The notes: a model not told the origin generated them from the sequence alone. Positions 25,351 through 34,197 are shown, counted from the first letter of the stretch. The stretch is 64,000 nucleotides of DNA from Aeromicrobium sp. PE09-221 (GCF_002174305.1 NZ_MIJB01000019.1:1-64000), one strand, 5' to 3'. A program made the numbers and translations.

Positions 25351-26316
25351 ATGGCTGCGCGCACGGTCCCCGAGGATCCTGACCTGCATTGCGAGGTGAT
25401 CCACGGATATCGCCGCGTCTATCGGCGTCGCGGGACCGGCCCGGTACTGCTCCTCCTCCACGGTCTCGGCTGCGATTCCACCACCTGGGCACCCATCATG
25501 GACCGGTTGGCCGAGCACTTCACGGTCATCGCCCCGGACCTGCTCGGGCACGGCGACTCCGACAAACCCGATGCGGACTACTCGCTCGGCGGCTACGCCA
25601 ACGGCATGCGCGACCTGCTCACCGTCCTCGGCATCGACAAGGTGACCGTCGTCGGGCACAGCTTCGGGGGAGGGGTGGCGATGCAGTTCGCCTACCAGTT
25701 TCCCGAGCGCACCGAGCGCGTCGTGCTGGTGGCTCCCGGTGGCCTGGGGCGCGATGTCACGCCGCTTATCCGGATGCTGACACTGCCGGGCTCCTCCGCG
25801 GCGCTCTCGGTGGCGACGGCACGCCCCTGGCGACGGCCGGTCGCCGATGTCATGCGGACCCTGTCACGTCTACCGGGGCCGCTGTTCCGCGACCTGGGCG
25901 AGGTGGCGGACATCTACGTCAAGCTCGCCGATCCGGGGCAGCGCAAGGCCGTGCTGCGGTTGAGCAGCACGGTGATGGACTGGCGCGGGCAGTACGTGAC
26001 GATGACCGACCGCGCCTATCTCGCCCGGCTCATGCCCGTGTTGGTCGTTTGGGGAGCGCAGGATCATGTGATCCCGGTCGAGCACGCCGAGAACGCGCCC
26101 GCCCTCGTCAACTCCGAGGTACGGGTCTTCGAGCACTCGGGGCACTTCCCGCATCGCGACGAGCCCGAGCGGTTCAGTGACCTCGTCATCGAGTTCTGCG
26201 CCGCCAAGCCCCCGGCTCAGTATCACCGGGGGCGTTGGCGTGCATTGCTGCGTCGGGGCGATCAGTTCGCCTTGGACACGGTTCCCCGTGAGTCGTCCGG
26301 GTCCGCCGTCAGCTGA
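25351..26316 (+). CDS. Alpha/beta hydrolase
   Basis: A 321-aa hydrolase with a complete triad: nucleophile Ser in GHSFGGG (about 98), Asp in GAQDHVIP (about 234) and His in HSGHFPHRDEP (about 262). The oxyanion motif LLLHGLGCDS precedes them. The family includes esterases, epoxide hydrolases and C-C hydrolases, and the substrate is not evident. It extends about 40 residues past the last helix. It converges with the PAP2 gene and overlaps it by 55 bases. Confidence 0.82.
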   Translation: MAARTVPEDPDLHCEVIHGYRRVYRRRGTGPVLLLLHGLGCDSTTWAPIMDRLAEHFTVIAPDLLGHGDSDKPDADYSLGGYANGMRDLLTVLGIDKVTVVGHSFGGGVAMQFAYQFPERTERVVLVAPGGLGRDVTPLIRMLTLPGSSAALSVATARPWRRPVADVMRTLSRLPGPLFRDLGEVADIYVKLADPGQRKAVLRLSSTVMDWRGQYVTMTDRAYLARLMPVLVVWGAQDHVIPVEHAENAPALVNSEVRVFEHSGHFPHRDEPERFSDLVIEFCAAKPPAQYHRGRWRALLRRGDQFALDTVPRESSGSAVS

Positions 26317-27338
26317 ATCTTGTGATGGCGTTGTCGCCAGAACCCGTTGCCCGTGGCCCAGCCGCCGATCGCGACCGAGAGCCAGCCGATCAGGATGCCG
26401 CCGACATCGTCGGCGAGGTAGTGCCAGCCGAAGTAGATCGTGGCGAGGACGGTCAGCGCGAAGTAGACCCAGCCCAGGGCCTGGATGAAGCGGCTCTGGT
26501 CGGTGCGCTGGAAGAACAGCGCAGCGGTGAAGGTGACGGACACGTGCAGAGAGGCGAAGCCGGCGATGCCGTAGATGAACTGTCCGCTCGGATCTTCCTT
26601 GAAGGCAGAGGCGTTGCGGAAGAGACTCTGCTGCAGCGCCGTGACCCCCGATTCCTCCAGGTCGGTGAAGAACTGGGGCTGGAAGAATGCCGGTCCGAGT
26701 GAAGGCCAGATGTAGTAGCTGACGGTGCCCAGGATCCAGTTCAGCGCGAGGGCGGTGGCGTACCAGGCGCCCAGGGACACGTCCCGGTTCAGCACCAAGA
26801 AGGCGCCGAGGGTGATCGGGATCAGCATCAGATACGTCAGATAGATGAAGGACAGGACCTGTGCGTTGAAGCCGGTGCCGAGCAGCTGGTGCAGCAACTC
26901 GCCGGGTTGGTGGCCGAAGGTGACCCAGTAGTCCCACTCGGCGAACATCCGGTCGTAGAGCACACCCTCGCGCAGCACCGGAAGATAGCTCTTCAGGTTG
27001 CGGTAGCAGACGTAGCAGACGTAGAAGACGAGCAGACCGGAGGCGATGTGGACCACGCGGCCCCAGGTCCATTCGTAGCGAATCACATCGGCGATGCCGG
27101 GGACGATCTTCTTGATGCCGCGGCGCTTGATGGCCATGGGGATGACGCCGACGGCGAAGAAGGCCAGGGCCATCAGCGGTAGACGCACGTAGGCCGGTCC
27201 GAGGAATCCCTCGGGATCGCGTAGCGGAACGCCCAGGTGGCTGGACATGATGAGCGTGAAGATGCCGACGACGAGGGCCAAGGCGGCACCGAAGGTGTAA
27301 GGCCAGCGACGCAAGAAGTCCCAAGTTCGTCCGAGCAT
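26262..27338 (-). CDS. PAP2-superfamily membrane protein (inositol phosphotransferase-like)
   Basis: A 358-aa integral membrane protein with about six to eight predicted helices. The C-terminal PAP2 signature is seen in GFASLHVSVTF and YFGWHYLADDVGG (about 270-325), with the His/Asp pair used in phosphotransfer. The layout resembles the PAP2_3 (AUR1, inositol phosphorylceramide synthase-like) subgroup. In actinobacteria this suggests a lipid phosphatase or a phosphoinositol head-group transferase; the substrate is inferred only. Leaderless promoter at 27346-27351. Confidence 0.75.
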   Translation of the reverse strand: MLGRTWDFLRRWPYTFGAALALVVGIFTLIMSSHLGVPLRDPEGFLGPAYVRLPLMALAFFAVGVIPMAIKRRGIKKIVPGIADVIRYEWTWGRVVHIASGLLVFYVCYVCYRNLKSYLPVLREGVLYDRMFAEWDYWVTFGHQPGELLHQLLGTGFNAQVLSFIYLTYLMLIPITLGAFLVLNRDVSLGAWYATALALNWILGTVSYYIWPSLGPAFFQPQFFTDLEESGVTALQQSLFRNASAFKEDPSGQFIYGIAGFASLHVSVTFTAALFFQRTDQSRFIQALGWVYFALTVLATIYFGWHYLADDVGGILIGWLSVAIGGWATGNGFWRQRHHKIQLTADPDDSRGTVSKAN

Positions 27339-27345
27339 GGGGAAC

Positions 27346-27351
27346 AGTCTA
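27346..27351 (-). promoter_or_regulatory. -10 box, leaderless promoter of PAP2 gene
   Basis: TAGACT on the minus strand, 7 bases before the ATG at 27338. Confidence 0.5.
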
Positions 27352-27389
27352 GGGGGACTGTTCTAGGGCGGCTTCAGCGCGATACGCAC

Positions 27390-27426
27390 GATGACGGGCC
27401 GCGGCGATGTGCCGCGGCCCGTCATC
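27390..27426 (-). terminator. Terminator of aceE
   Basis: Perfect 16-bp stem (GATGACGGGCCGCGGC with its complement) and a 5-base loop, 14 bases past the aceE stop. No long T-tract follows, so it may rely on stem strength. Confidence 0.7.
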
Positions 27427-27440
27427 GGGGATGTCGCCGG

Positions 27441-30185
27441 TCAGGCGTCGGCGCCCTCCTGGGGGACACCGGCCATCGCGCTCGGATCGTCGAGCTGGAA
27501 GCGCTCGTACGCCTCGCGGGCGACCTTGACCTCGATCTCACCCTGGGCGGCGAGCTCGGCGAGCACCGCGACTACGATCGACTCGGCGTCGATCTGGAAA
27601 AAGCGCCGGGCCGCGGCACGTGTGTCGGCGAAGCCGAATCCATCGGCCCCGAGCGACTGCCAGGGTCCGGGGACCCAGCGGGCGATCTGGTCCTGCACGG
27701 AGCGCATGTAGTCGCTGACGCCCACCGACACGATCTGCGGGTCCTCGGACAGGGCCCGGGTGATGTAGGGGACCTCGCGCTCCTCGCCGAGGTGGTTGAA
27801 GTTGCGCACCTCGGTCTCGTGGCCGTCGCGGGCGAGCTGGTTCCAGGACGTGACCGACCAGACATCGGCGGCCACGTCGTACTCCTCGGCGAGGATCTCC
27901 TGCGCCTGTAGAGCCCACGGGACCGAGACTCCTGAGGCGAGGATGCGCGCACGGGCCTGGCCGCTCTCCGCCTTGCGGTAACGGTAGGCGCCCTTCAGCA
28001 CCCCGTCGACGTCGAGATCCTCCGGCTCGGCCGGCTGGCTGATGGGCTCGTTGTAGACCGTCAAGTAATAGATGACGTTCTCCGCATCGGCACCGTACAT
28101 TCGCCGCAGGCCGTCCTCGACGATGTGGCTGATCTCGAAGGCAAAGGCCGGGTCGTAGTGCTCGACGGCCGGATTGGTGCTCGCCAGCAGCGGCGAGTGC
28201 CCGTCCGCATGCTGCAGTCCCTCACCGGTCAACGTCGTGCGGCCGGCCGTGGCGCCCACGAGGAAGCCGCGCGACATCTGGTCGGCCATCGCCCAGATCG
28301 AGTCGCCGGTGCGCTGGAAACCGAACATGGAGTAGAACATGTAGACCGGGATCATCGGCTCGCCGTGCGTGGCATAGGCGCTGCCGGCGGCGATCGCCGA
28401 GCCCATCGCGCCGGCCTCGCTGATGCCCTCGTGCAGCAGCTGACCGGACTCGGACTCCTTGTAGGCCAGCAGCAGTTTGCGGTCGACCGACTGATAGGTC
28501 TGGCCCTGCGGGCTGTAGATCTTGTTCGAGGGGAACATCGAGTCCATGCCGAACGTGCGGTACTCGTCCGGGGCGATCGGCACGATGCGCGGGCCGATGT
28601 TCTTGTCCTTCATCAGATCGCGCAGCAGACGTACGAAGGCCATCGTGGTGGCGATCTGCTGCTTGCCCGAGCCCTTCTTGAGCTCGCCGTAGAACTTCTT
28701 GTCGGGCAGCTCCAGGTCGGTGCCACGGATGACGCGCTTGGGCAGCGAGCCGCCCAGCTGCTTGCGACGTTCGAGCATGTACTGGATGTCGTCGCTGTCC
28801 TTACCCGGATGGTAGAAGGGCGCGATATCGCTGGAGTCGATCTGCTCGTCGGTGACCGGGATGTGCAGCCGGTCACGGAAGTTCTTCAGATCGTCCTTGG
28901 TCAGCTTCTTCATCTGGTGGGTGGCGTTGCGTGCCTGGAAGGACTCCAGCAGCCATCCCTTGACGGTGTGCGCCAGGATCACGGTCGGCTGACCGGTGTG
29001 CTTGCGTGCCGCGTCGAAGGCCGCATACACCTTGCGATAGTCGTGGCCGCCGCGTGGCAGCTTCTCGATGTCCTCATCGGTCAGGTGCTCGACCATCTTC
29101 AGCAGCTGCGGATCGGCACCGAAGAAGTGCTCGCGGTTGTAGGCACCGGACTCGACCGAGAGGGTCTGGAACTCGCCATCGGGCGTGCGATTCATCTGGT
29201 TGACGAGGACGCCGTCGGTGTCTTTGGCCAGGAGGTCGTCCCACTGACGCCCCCAGACGACCTTGATGACATTCCAGCCGGCGCCGAGGAACATCGACTC
29301 CAGTTCCTGGATGACCTTGCCGTTGCCGCGGACCGGGCCGTCGAGCTGCTGCAGATTGCAGTTGATGACGAAGGTGAGGTTGTCGAGCTGCTCGCGCGCC
29401 GCGACGCCGATCGCGCCGAGAGACTCCGGCTCACCCATCTCGCCATCGCCGAGGAAGGTCCAGACATGCTGCTCGCTGGTGTCCTTGATGCCGCGGTTCT
29501 GCAGGTAGCGGTTGAACCGCGCCTGGTAGATCGAGTTGATCGCGGCGAGACCCATCGAGACGGTGGGGAACTCCCAGTAATTCGGCATGAGCCGGGGGTG
29601 GGGATATGAGGACAGGCCGTTGCCGAAGCCGTGCGAGTGCTCCTGACGGAAGCGGTCGAGCTGCTGCTCGCTGAACCGGCCCTCGAGGAAGGAGCGGGCG
29701 TAGATGCCGGGGGCGGCGTGGCCCTGGTAGAAGATCTGATCGCCACCGCCGGGATGGTCCTTGCCGCGGAAGAAGTGGTTGAAGCCGACCTCGTACAGAC
29801 TGGCCGCGGACTGGTAGGTCGCGATGTGGCCGCCGACGCCGAGTCCCGGCCGGTTGGCGCGCGACACCATGACGGCGGCGTTCCACCGGATATAGGAACG
29901 GATGCGTCGTTCGATGTCCTCGTCGCCGGGGAATTCGGGCTCACGCTCCGGCGGGATCGTGTTGATGTAGTCGGTGCTGCGCAGTGCGGGCACGCCCACG
30001 TTCTTCTCGCGAGCGCGCTCCAGCAGACGCAACATCACGTAGCGAGCACGTTCGCGTCCACGGTCGTCGACCATCGCATCGAGCGAGTCGACCCACTCGC
30101 GGGTCTCCTCCGAATCGATGTCGGGCAGCTGGGTCGGCATACCCTCGTGGATGATGGGCGGACGTTCAGAGCCGGATTGCGGCAT
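27441..30185 (-). CDS. aceE: Pyruvate dehydrogenase E1 component, homodimeric
   Basis: Thiamine-diphosphate enzyme that decarboxylates pyruvate and passes the acetyl group to E2 lipoate. 914 aa, the single-chain alpha2 type. The ThDP motif is [10 protein letters not shown]...[14 protein letters not shown] (about 245-300), with catalytic histidines in [11 protein letters not shown] and HSHGFGN. The ATG at 30185 is chosen because GGGAG lies 6 bases upstream; an in-frame upstream ATG adds 13 unlikely residues. Divergent from DUF3052 and ahpE, the same neighbourhood as in M. tuberculosis. Confidence 0.96.
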   Translation of the reverse strand: MPQSGSERPPIIHEGMPTQLPDIDSEETREWVDSLDAMVDDRGRERARYVMLRLLERAREKNVGVPALRSTDYINTIPPEREPEFPGDEDIERRIRSYIRWNAAVMVSRANRPGLGVGGHIATYQSAASLYEVGFNHFFRGKDHPGGGDQIFYQGHAAPGIYARSFLEGRFSEQQLDRFRQEHSHGFGNGLSSYPHPRLMPNYWEFPTVSMGLAAINSIYQARFNRYLQNRGIKDTSEQHVWTFLGDGEMGEPESLGAIGVAAREQLDNLTFVINCNLQQLDGPVRGNGKVIQELESMFLGAGWNVIKVVWGRQWDDLLAKDTDGVLVNQMNRTPDGEFQTLSVESGAYNREHFFGADPQLLKMVEHLTDEDIEKLPRGGHDYRKVYAAFDAARKHTGQPTVILAHTVKGWLLESFQARNATHQMKKLTKDDLKNFRDRLHIPVTDEQIDSSDIAPFYHPGKDSDDIQYMLERRKQLGGSLPKRVIRGTDLELPDKKFYGELKKGSGKQQIATTMAFVRLLRDLMKDKNIGPRIVPIAPDEYRTFGMDSMFPSNKIYSPQGQTYQSVDRKLLLAYKESESGQLLHEGISEAGAMGSAIAAGSAYATHGEPMIPVYMFYSMFGFQRTGDSIWAMADQMSRGFLVGATAGRTTLTGEGLQHADGHSPLLASTNPAVEHYDPAFAFEISHIVEDGLRRMYGADAENVIYYLTVYNEPISQPAEPEDLDVDGVLKGAYRYRKAESGQARARILASGVSVPWALQAQEILAEEYDVAADVWSVTSWNQLARDGHETEVRNFNHLGEEREVPYITRALSEDPQIVSVGVSDYMRSVQDQIARWVPGPWQSLGADGFGFADTRAAARRFFQIDAESIVVAVLAELAAQGEIEVKVAREAYERFQLDDPSAMAGVPQEGADA

Positions 30186-30269
30186 GGAAAGCTCCCTTGG
30201 GTGTCGGGTGGACTTCTCCATCATTCCACTTCGTCTCCGCTAGTGTGAGACCGGCAGCACTCTCGGAGT

Positions 30270-30287
30270 ACCTACTTTTCGGTAGGT
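30270..30287. promoter_or_regulatory. Inverted repeat in the aceE/DUF3052 divergent promoter region
   Basis: ACCTAC, 6 bases, GTAGGT: a perfect 6-6-6 palindrome, 30 bases upstream of the DUF3052 start and 85 bases upstream of aceE. It is placed like an operator controlling one or both genes; the binding protein is unknown. Confidence 0.35.
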
Positions 30288-30316
30288 TTTCCGCCATCAA
30301 CCACGAGGAGGAACGG

Positions 30317-30703
30317 GTGGACGCCGGCAAGATGGGATTCGCCCCCGACACGGTGATTCAAGAGCTCGGGTGGGACGAGGACGTCGACGACGACCTCCGC
30401 GGTGCGATCGCGAAGCACACGGGCAATGAGCTGGTCGACGGTGATGTCGGCGAGGTGGTCGACGGGGTGATCCTGTGGTGGCGCGACGGCGACGGCGATC
30501 TCGCCGAGGGCCTCATGGACGCCCTGCAGGACGTCGCCGAAGGCGGCTTCGTCTGGTTGCTGACCCCCAAGGTGGGTCGTGAGGGCCATGTGAGTGGCGC
30601 GGATGTCGGTGAGGCCGCTCCGATCGCGGGGCTGTCGGTCACCACGACCTCCCCCGCCGGAGAGGACTGGGCCGTCACCAAGCTCTCCACGCACCGGCGC
30701 TGA
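30317..30703 (+). CDS. DUF3052 family protein
   Basis: A 128-aa acidic protein restricted mostly to actinobacteria, starting DAGKMGFAPDTVIQELGWDEDVDDD after the GTG. GAGGAGGAAC lies just upstream of that GTG at 30317, which is why the longer frame is rejected. Function unknown; consistently found beside aceE and ahpE. It ends with a short gap before ahpE, which has its own promoter. Confidence 0.8.
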   Translation: MDAGKMGFAPDTVIQELGWDEDVDDDLRGAIAKHTGNELVDGDVGEVVDGVILWWRDGDGDLAEGLMDALQDVAEGGFVWLLTPKVGREGHVSGADVGEAAPIAGLSVTTTSPAGEDWAVTKLSTHRR

Positions 30704-30716
30704 AGCGTGTGCCCGC

Positions 30717-30722
30717 TAGGCT
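30717..30722 (+). promoter_or_regulatory. -10 box, leaderless promoter of ahpE
   Basis: TAGGCT, 7 bases before the ATG at 30730. Confidence 0.5.
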
Positions 30723-30729
30723 CGTCGTC

Positions 30730-31191
30730 ATGACCATCGAGATCGGCCAGCAGGCCCCGGACTTCACTCTCAAGAACCAGCACGGCGAGGATGTGTCGCT
30801 CGCCGACCTGCGCGGCACGCCGGTCGCGCTCGTCTTCTATCCCTTCGCTTTCAGCGGCATCTGCACGGGGGAGCTGTGCGAGTTGCGGGACAATCTCGCG
30901 GTGTTCTCCGATGCGGGCGTGGAGCTGCTCGCCGTGTCGTGCGATCCGATGTTCTCCCTGCGTGCTTATGCCGAACAGGACGGCTACCAGTTCTCCTTGC
31001 TGAGCGATTTCTGGCCGCACGGCGAGGTCACGAAGTCCTACGGCATCTTCAACGAGGATCTCGGGTGCGCCCTGCGAGGCACCTATCTCATCGATGCCGA
31101 GGGTGTCGTGCGCTGGAAGGTCGAGAATCAGATCGGCGAGGCTCGCGATCTGTCGGGTTACCGCGAGGCCGTGGCCGATCTCATCGGCTGA
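30730..31191 (+). CDS. ahpE: One-cysteine-type peroxiredoxin AhpE
   Basis: Thiol peroxidase of 153 aa that reduces hydroperoxides and peroxynitrite. The peroxidatic Cys45 is in FAFSGICTGELC; Cys50 is an extra cysteine where the M. tuberculosis protein has no resolving residue nearby. LLSDFWPHGEVTKSYGIFNE is nearly identical to the mycobacterial AhpE signature. The ATG at 30730 gives the family-standard N-terminus. Expected reductants are mycothiol/mycoredoxin, by analogy. A strong terminator follows. Confidence 0.92.
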   Translation: MTIEIGQQAPDFTLKNQHGEDVSLADLRGTPVALVFYPFAFSGICTGELCELRDNLAVFSDAGVELLAVSCDPMFSLRAYAEQDGYQFSLLSDFWPHGEVTKSYGIFNEDLGCALRGTYLIDAEGVVRWKVENQIGEARDLSGYREAVADLIG

Positions 31192-31254
31192 GAATGCCCT
31201 CAATCTTGTGAATTCCGCCACCAGGGCGAAGGAACATCTGCTTTGATGGACTGA

Positions 31255-31299
31255 CCGTGCCGCCAGGGACCCGAGACCCTGGCGGCACGGCTTCGTTCT
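31255..31299 (+). terminator. Terminator downstream of ahpE
   Basis: Perfect 14-bp stem CCGTGCCGCCAGGG (31255-31268) with 31277-31290, 8-base loop, followed by CTTCGTTCT. Confidence 0.8.
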
Positions 31300-31309
31300 C
31301 GGCGCAGCC

Positions 31310-31411
31310 GGCGGTGACGGCAGCCCATCAACCTCACCTCGTGCCGGGCGGACCGGTGGCGGTACGTCGCCAACCTGATCAGGCGGTCGGAGAGGTTGAC
31401 GGTCCACCGCC
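31310..31411. repeat. Repeat element of the GCGGT/CAACCT family
   Basis: GGCGGTACGTCGCCAACCT (31358-31376) pairs with 31393-31411 at 14 of 19 positions around a 16-base loop. A further half-site, GGCGGTGACGG followed by CATCAACCTCACC, starts at 31310. It lies between the ahpE terminator and tRNA-Val. Confidence 0.6.
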
Positions 31412-31455
31412 GGTACGGGGTGCGCTATCGTTGCGACCCGACCGTCAGGTCGCTC

Positions 31456-31529
31456 GGGCGAATAGCTCAGTTGGTTAGAGCATCCGGTTTACACCCGGAA
31501 GGCCGGGGGTTCGAGTCCCTCTTCGCCCA
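31456..31529 (+). tRNA. tRNA-Val (anticodon TAC)
   Basis: Acceptor GGGCGAA/TTCGCCC, D-arm GCTC/GAGC, anticodon loop TTTACAC, T-stem GGGGG/CCCTC with loop TTCGAGT, discriminator A; no encoded CCA. Its 3' third is repeated 111 bases downstream. Confidence 0.95.
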
Positions 31530-31693
31530 CCGAGCGCCAGCGAGGTGCGCGAAGAGGGACGAGGACCCCCCGCAGGGTGGGGGTGCCCCCTGCTCGGAGC
31601 TCTGCGGAGAGCTTGGGGGAGTCGAGTCCCTCTTCGCCCACCGAGCGCCAGCGAGGTGCGCGAAGAGGGGCGAGGACCCCCGCAGGGTGGGGG
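31511..31693. repeat. Direct repeat of the tRNA-Val 3' end and flank
   Basis: The segment 31511-31583, running from the T-loop through the tRNA 3' end and about 55 bases beyond, recurs at 31622-31693, 111 bases apart. The first 48 bases are identical. Within each copy GTCCCTCTTCGC pairs with a downstream GCGAAGAGGGAC (or GGGGC), forming a hairpin with the tRNA's own 3' strand. The 38 bases between the copies form another hairpin (CCCCC...GCTC with GAGC...GGGGG). Confidence 0.9.
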
Positions 31694-31695
31694 GA

Positions 31696-31744
31696 GCGGT
31701 ACGTGGTCAACCTCATCGGACCGGTGAGGTTGACGATCGACCGC
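31696..31744. repeat. Hairpin of the GCGGT/CAACCT family
   Basis: GCGGTACGTGGTCAACCTCA (31696-31715) pairs with 31725-31744 at 16 of 20 positions with a 9-base loop. It is the closest relative of the element at 31358. Confidence 0.65.
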
Positions 31745-31930
31745 CGAGCGGCCGTCCCAGCGGCGCGCACCATCTTCCTCACGACGAGGCCGGCCGCGCG
31801 CCACGCTGCAATCGGGAGATCGTCTAGATCGATCACTGCCGCGTCCATCACCATCGCCGACGGGGCGGTCGCGAACTGACCGGCTCGCGGTATCCCTCGC
31901 GGAACCGCCATCGATGCCATGATGGGAAGC
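31745..31930. other. Non-coding gap with a possible minus-strand gene remnant
   Basis: No complete gene is seen. On the minus strand an open stretch (about 31740-31920) reads with native-looking codons, including FATAPSAMVMDAAVIDLDD and VVRKMVRAAGTAARRS, then runs into the hairpin at 31696 without a stop of its own. It may be a decayed gene fragment; I cannot name a family. Confidence 0.3.
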
Positions 31931-32317
31931 ATGGAGGTGCTGAGCAGTCGGGCCCTGTTGCGACCGGTCGATCTCGAGCGCAGTCGCGTGTTCTATCGCG
32001 ACACCCTCGGGCTCGCGATACACCGCGAGTTCGGTCCGCCCGAGTCCCCGGGCACCGTGTTCTTCTGTGGTAACGGTCTGCTGGAGGTCTCCGGTCGCGC
32101 GGACGAGCGAGGATCATCACCGGTCGAACTGTGGTTGCAGGTCCGCAATGTCGCTGTCGAGTACGACCGTCTCATCGCGACGGGAGTGACGGCACTGAGG
32201 GAGCCGCGCACCGAAGCGTGGGGGCTCATCGAGGCATGGATCGCCGATCCCGACGGCATCCGGATCGTGCTCGTCGAGGTGCCTCGGGACCATCCGCTGC
32301 GACGCGATCAGCGCTGA
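31931..32317 (+). CDS. VOC-superfamily (glyoxalase/dioxygenase-like) protein
   Basis: A 128-aa vicinal-oxygen-chelate protein made of two beta-alpha-beta-beta-beta modules: LLRPVDLERSRVFYRDTLGL at the start and WIADPDGIRIVLVEVP at the end. Such proteins include glyoxalases and resistance binding proteins; no function can be assigned. Start uncertain: ATG at 31919, ATG at 31931 or GTG at 31937, the last having GGGAAG 7 bases upstream. Its stop is next to a converging methyltransferase remnant. Confidence 0.7.
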   Translation: MEVLSSRALLRPVDLERSRVFYRDTLGLAIHREFGPPESPGTVFFCGNGLLEVSGRADERGSSPVELWLQVRNVAVEYDRLIATGVTALREPRTEAWGLIEAWIADPDGIRIVLVEVPRDHPLRRDQR

Positions 32318-32326
32318 TCGTCGGCA

Positions 32327-32461
32327 CTACGGTCGGCGAGCAGCCTGGTAGACCCACGCCGGCCGCGCCTCCGCGGCGCGCCCGTCCAGCCAGTCGAGAT
32401 CCCATCCCGACACATCGGCTGTCGTTCTCGCGGCGATCAACTCATCGAAGGTCTCGGGCAT
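32327..32461 (-). pseudogene. N-terminal remnant of a class I SAM methyltransferase
   Basis: From the ATG at 32461 the frame reads MPETFDELIAARTTADVSGW and then DLDWLDGRAAEARPAWVYQ, a start typical of small actinobacterial SAM methyltransferases. It stops after 44 residues, before any SAM-binding motif. A +1 frame at the break reads RLLADRSADDQR and stops, again as expected for the family before truncation. A frameshift plus loss of the remaining three quarters of the gene is inferred. Confidence 0.6.
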
Positions 32462-32465
32462 GTGC

Positions 32466-33551
32466 TCATTCTCGCGTCCGGCGATCGGCGGCGAGCACGC
32501 CGTAGACGAGCGTGTCGGTCCACTCGCCCTTGCTCCACCAGTCCTGTCGCAGATGCGCCTCTCGCTGCATGCCGGCGCGCTCGGCCAATCGGGCCGATGC
32601 CCCATTGCGTGCGTCCATCTGTGCCGTCACGCGGTGGAGCCGGTAGTGGTGGATCGCCAGGTCGAGCACCCGGTTGACCGCCTCGAGCGCGTAGCCCCGA
32701 CCGCTGTGCTCAGGATCGAGTATCCAGCCGATCTCGGCGATCCCGCGGGCCGGATCGGTCAGCCAGAGCGCGATATCGCCGATCGGGGAGGAATCGAGCT
32801 CGATGACGAGGGCGAGTGCACCGGCGTCCGTCTCCAGGCCGCTCCTCGTGAGGCGCTCGCTCAGACGGGTCTCGGCCAGCTGCGCGGTCCACGGCGGATC
32901 GAGCAGGTAGCGGGCCACCTCGGGACGTTCGTAGAGGCGACGCAGCCACTCCACGTCGCCTGGTCGGTGCAGTCGCAGCGTGAGTCGCTCGCTCGTGAGG
33001 GGAAGGGTGGGTGTCGGTCGAGGCAGCCACCGCGTGTAGCGCACCGCCTCGATGCGCCGGCCAGAGGGGGCGGTGCTGATATTGCGGCCGGTCTCGGTGA
33101 AGCCAGCCTGCTCCAGCACCCGCTGAGAGGCGGTGTTGCCGGTGACGGTCCGCGCGGTCAGGCTGTGTAGTCCGCTGCGCCGCACGAGCCCGATCGCGAG
33201 ATCGATCGCGGCGACGGAGCGCCCGGCTCCCCGGGCGTCCGGCCGCAGCCAGAAGCCGATCTCGGCGCCTTCGTCGGTCACATCGAAGATCACCAGGCTG
33301 CCGAGCAACCGGTCGTCCGAGGGATCGGCGATGGCGAGCACCGCGAGGTCGCCGCGTTCCAGGCCCCTGCGCGCAGCCCCTTCGATCATCGATCGGGCGG
33401 TGGTCGGCGTGTAGCGGGGCTCGGGGAGGTGGGCATAGCGGCGGACGGCCCGATCCTGCGTGCCCTCGGCATAGTCCTCGGCGTCCTCCGTTCTCAACGG
33501 GCGCAGTCGGACGCGATCATCGACGAGGGGGAGGAACGAGAGGTCCAGCAT
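32466..33551 (-). CDS. Tandem GNAT (RimJ/RimL-type) N-acetyltransferase
   Basis: A 361-aa protein with two complete GNAT domains. Domain 1 (about 10-175) has the acetyl-CoA loop FWLRPDARGAGRSVAAIDLA. Domain 2 (about 185-350) has WILDPEHSGRGYALEAVNRV. Each begins with a RimJ-like strand (RVRLRPLRTEDAEDY and RLTLRLHRPGDVEWLRR). Double GNAT proteins include mycothiol synthase and aminoglycoside enzymes, but the motifs here are RimJ-like, and a protein or small-molecule amine is the likely acceptor. Divergent from a TetR-type regulator. Confidence 0.8.
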   Translation of the reverse strand: MLDLSFLPLVDDRVRLRPLRTEDAEDYAEGTQDRAVRRYAHLPEPRYTPTTARSMIEGAARRGLERGDLAVLAIADPSDDRLLGSLVIFDVTDEGAEIGFWLRPDARGAGRSVAAIDLAIGLVRRSGLHSLTARTVTGNTASQRVLEQAGFTETGRNISTAPSGRRIEAVRYTRWLPRPTPTLPLTSERLTLRLHRPGDVEWLRRLYERPEVARYLLDPPWTAQLAETRLSERLTRSGLETDAGALALVIELDSSPIGDIALWLTDPARGIAEIGWILDPEHSGRGYALEAVNRVLDLAIHHYRLHRVTAQMDARNGASARLAERAGMQREAHLRQDWWSKGEWTDTLVYGVLAADRRTRE

Positions 33552-33558
33552 GAGTACT

Positions 33559-33564
33559 AAACTA
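33559..33564 (-). promoter_or_regulatory. -10 box, leaderless promoter of double GNAT gene
   Basis: TAGTTT on the minus strand, 7 bases before the ATG at 33551. The adjoining CTAACATCGTTCG (33562-33574) is a near-palindrome and could be the operator of the divergent TetR protein. Confidence 0.4.
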
Positions 33565-33589
33565 ACATCGTTCGAATAAGGGGGTGGTC

Positions 33590-34195
33590 ATGAGCTACTG
33601 GGATCACGTGAAGCCGGTGCGTCGTGCGCGGGCAGTCGCCATCGACGACATGGCCCGTGCGGCGGGGGGACTGCTCGATGAAGGGGGCGTCCAAGCGCTC
33701 ACCGTGCGCGCGCTGGCCGGCCGGATGGGAGTGGCCCCGGCGAGCCTGTACTCCCGCGTCGAGTCGGCCGACGACTTGCTCGATCTGGCGCTGGACCACA
33801 CGCTCGCCCACGATGCCGACCTCCAGCGGCGCATGGAGGGCACGGACCTCATCGGCCTGTACCTCGCCTACTACCGTCACCTGCGTCGTCACCCCTGGGC
33901 GCCGCGGGTCATCGGCCTGCGGGCTCCGCGTGGTCCTGCCTATCTGCGGTTGTCCGAGAGGTTCTGTGCGCTCCTCGAGGATGACGGCGCGGCGGACCCC
34001 CTCACTACCGCCTATGCGATGTCGAATTTCGTCATCGGCAGTGCCATGACCGATCCGATCGTCGAGAGCGAGCGCGAGAGCCCCGTCGATGACGAGATCG
34101 CTCCGGTCTACGCACGCCTGCACGCGCGGCACGATCCGGACGCCGAGGCGATCGTCGACGCCGGGCTTCGGGCATTGCACGGCCTCCCGGTATGA
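33590..34195 (+). CDS. TetR-family transcriptional regulator
   Basis: A 201-aa repressor. The N-terminal HTH reads IDDMARAAGGLLDEGGVQAL and TVRALAGRMGVAPASLYSRV (about 20-60). The C-terminal ligand domain ends near ATTR-type helices and resembles the TetR_C tetracycline-repressor class. The ATG at 33590 is chosen because GGGGG lies 6 bases upstream. Divergent from the double GNAT gene by 38 bases, so that gene is its most likely target. Confidence 0.85.
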   Translation: MSYWDHVKPVRRARAVAIDDMARAAGGLLDEGGVQALTVRALAGRMGVAPASLYSRVESADDLLDLALDHTLAHDADLQRRMEGTDLIGLYLAYYRHLRRHPWAPRVIGLRAPRGPAYLRLSERFCALLEDDGAADPLTTAYAMSNFVIGSAMTDPIVESERESPVDDEIAPVYARLHARHDPDAEAIVDAGLRALHGLPV

Positions 34196-34197
34196 CG

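Noticed and set aside
31622..31640. Second tRNA-Val
   Set aside because: Only the T-loop to 3' end is repeated; D-arm and anticodon arm are missing, so it is a partial duplication.
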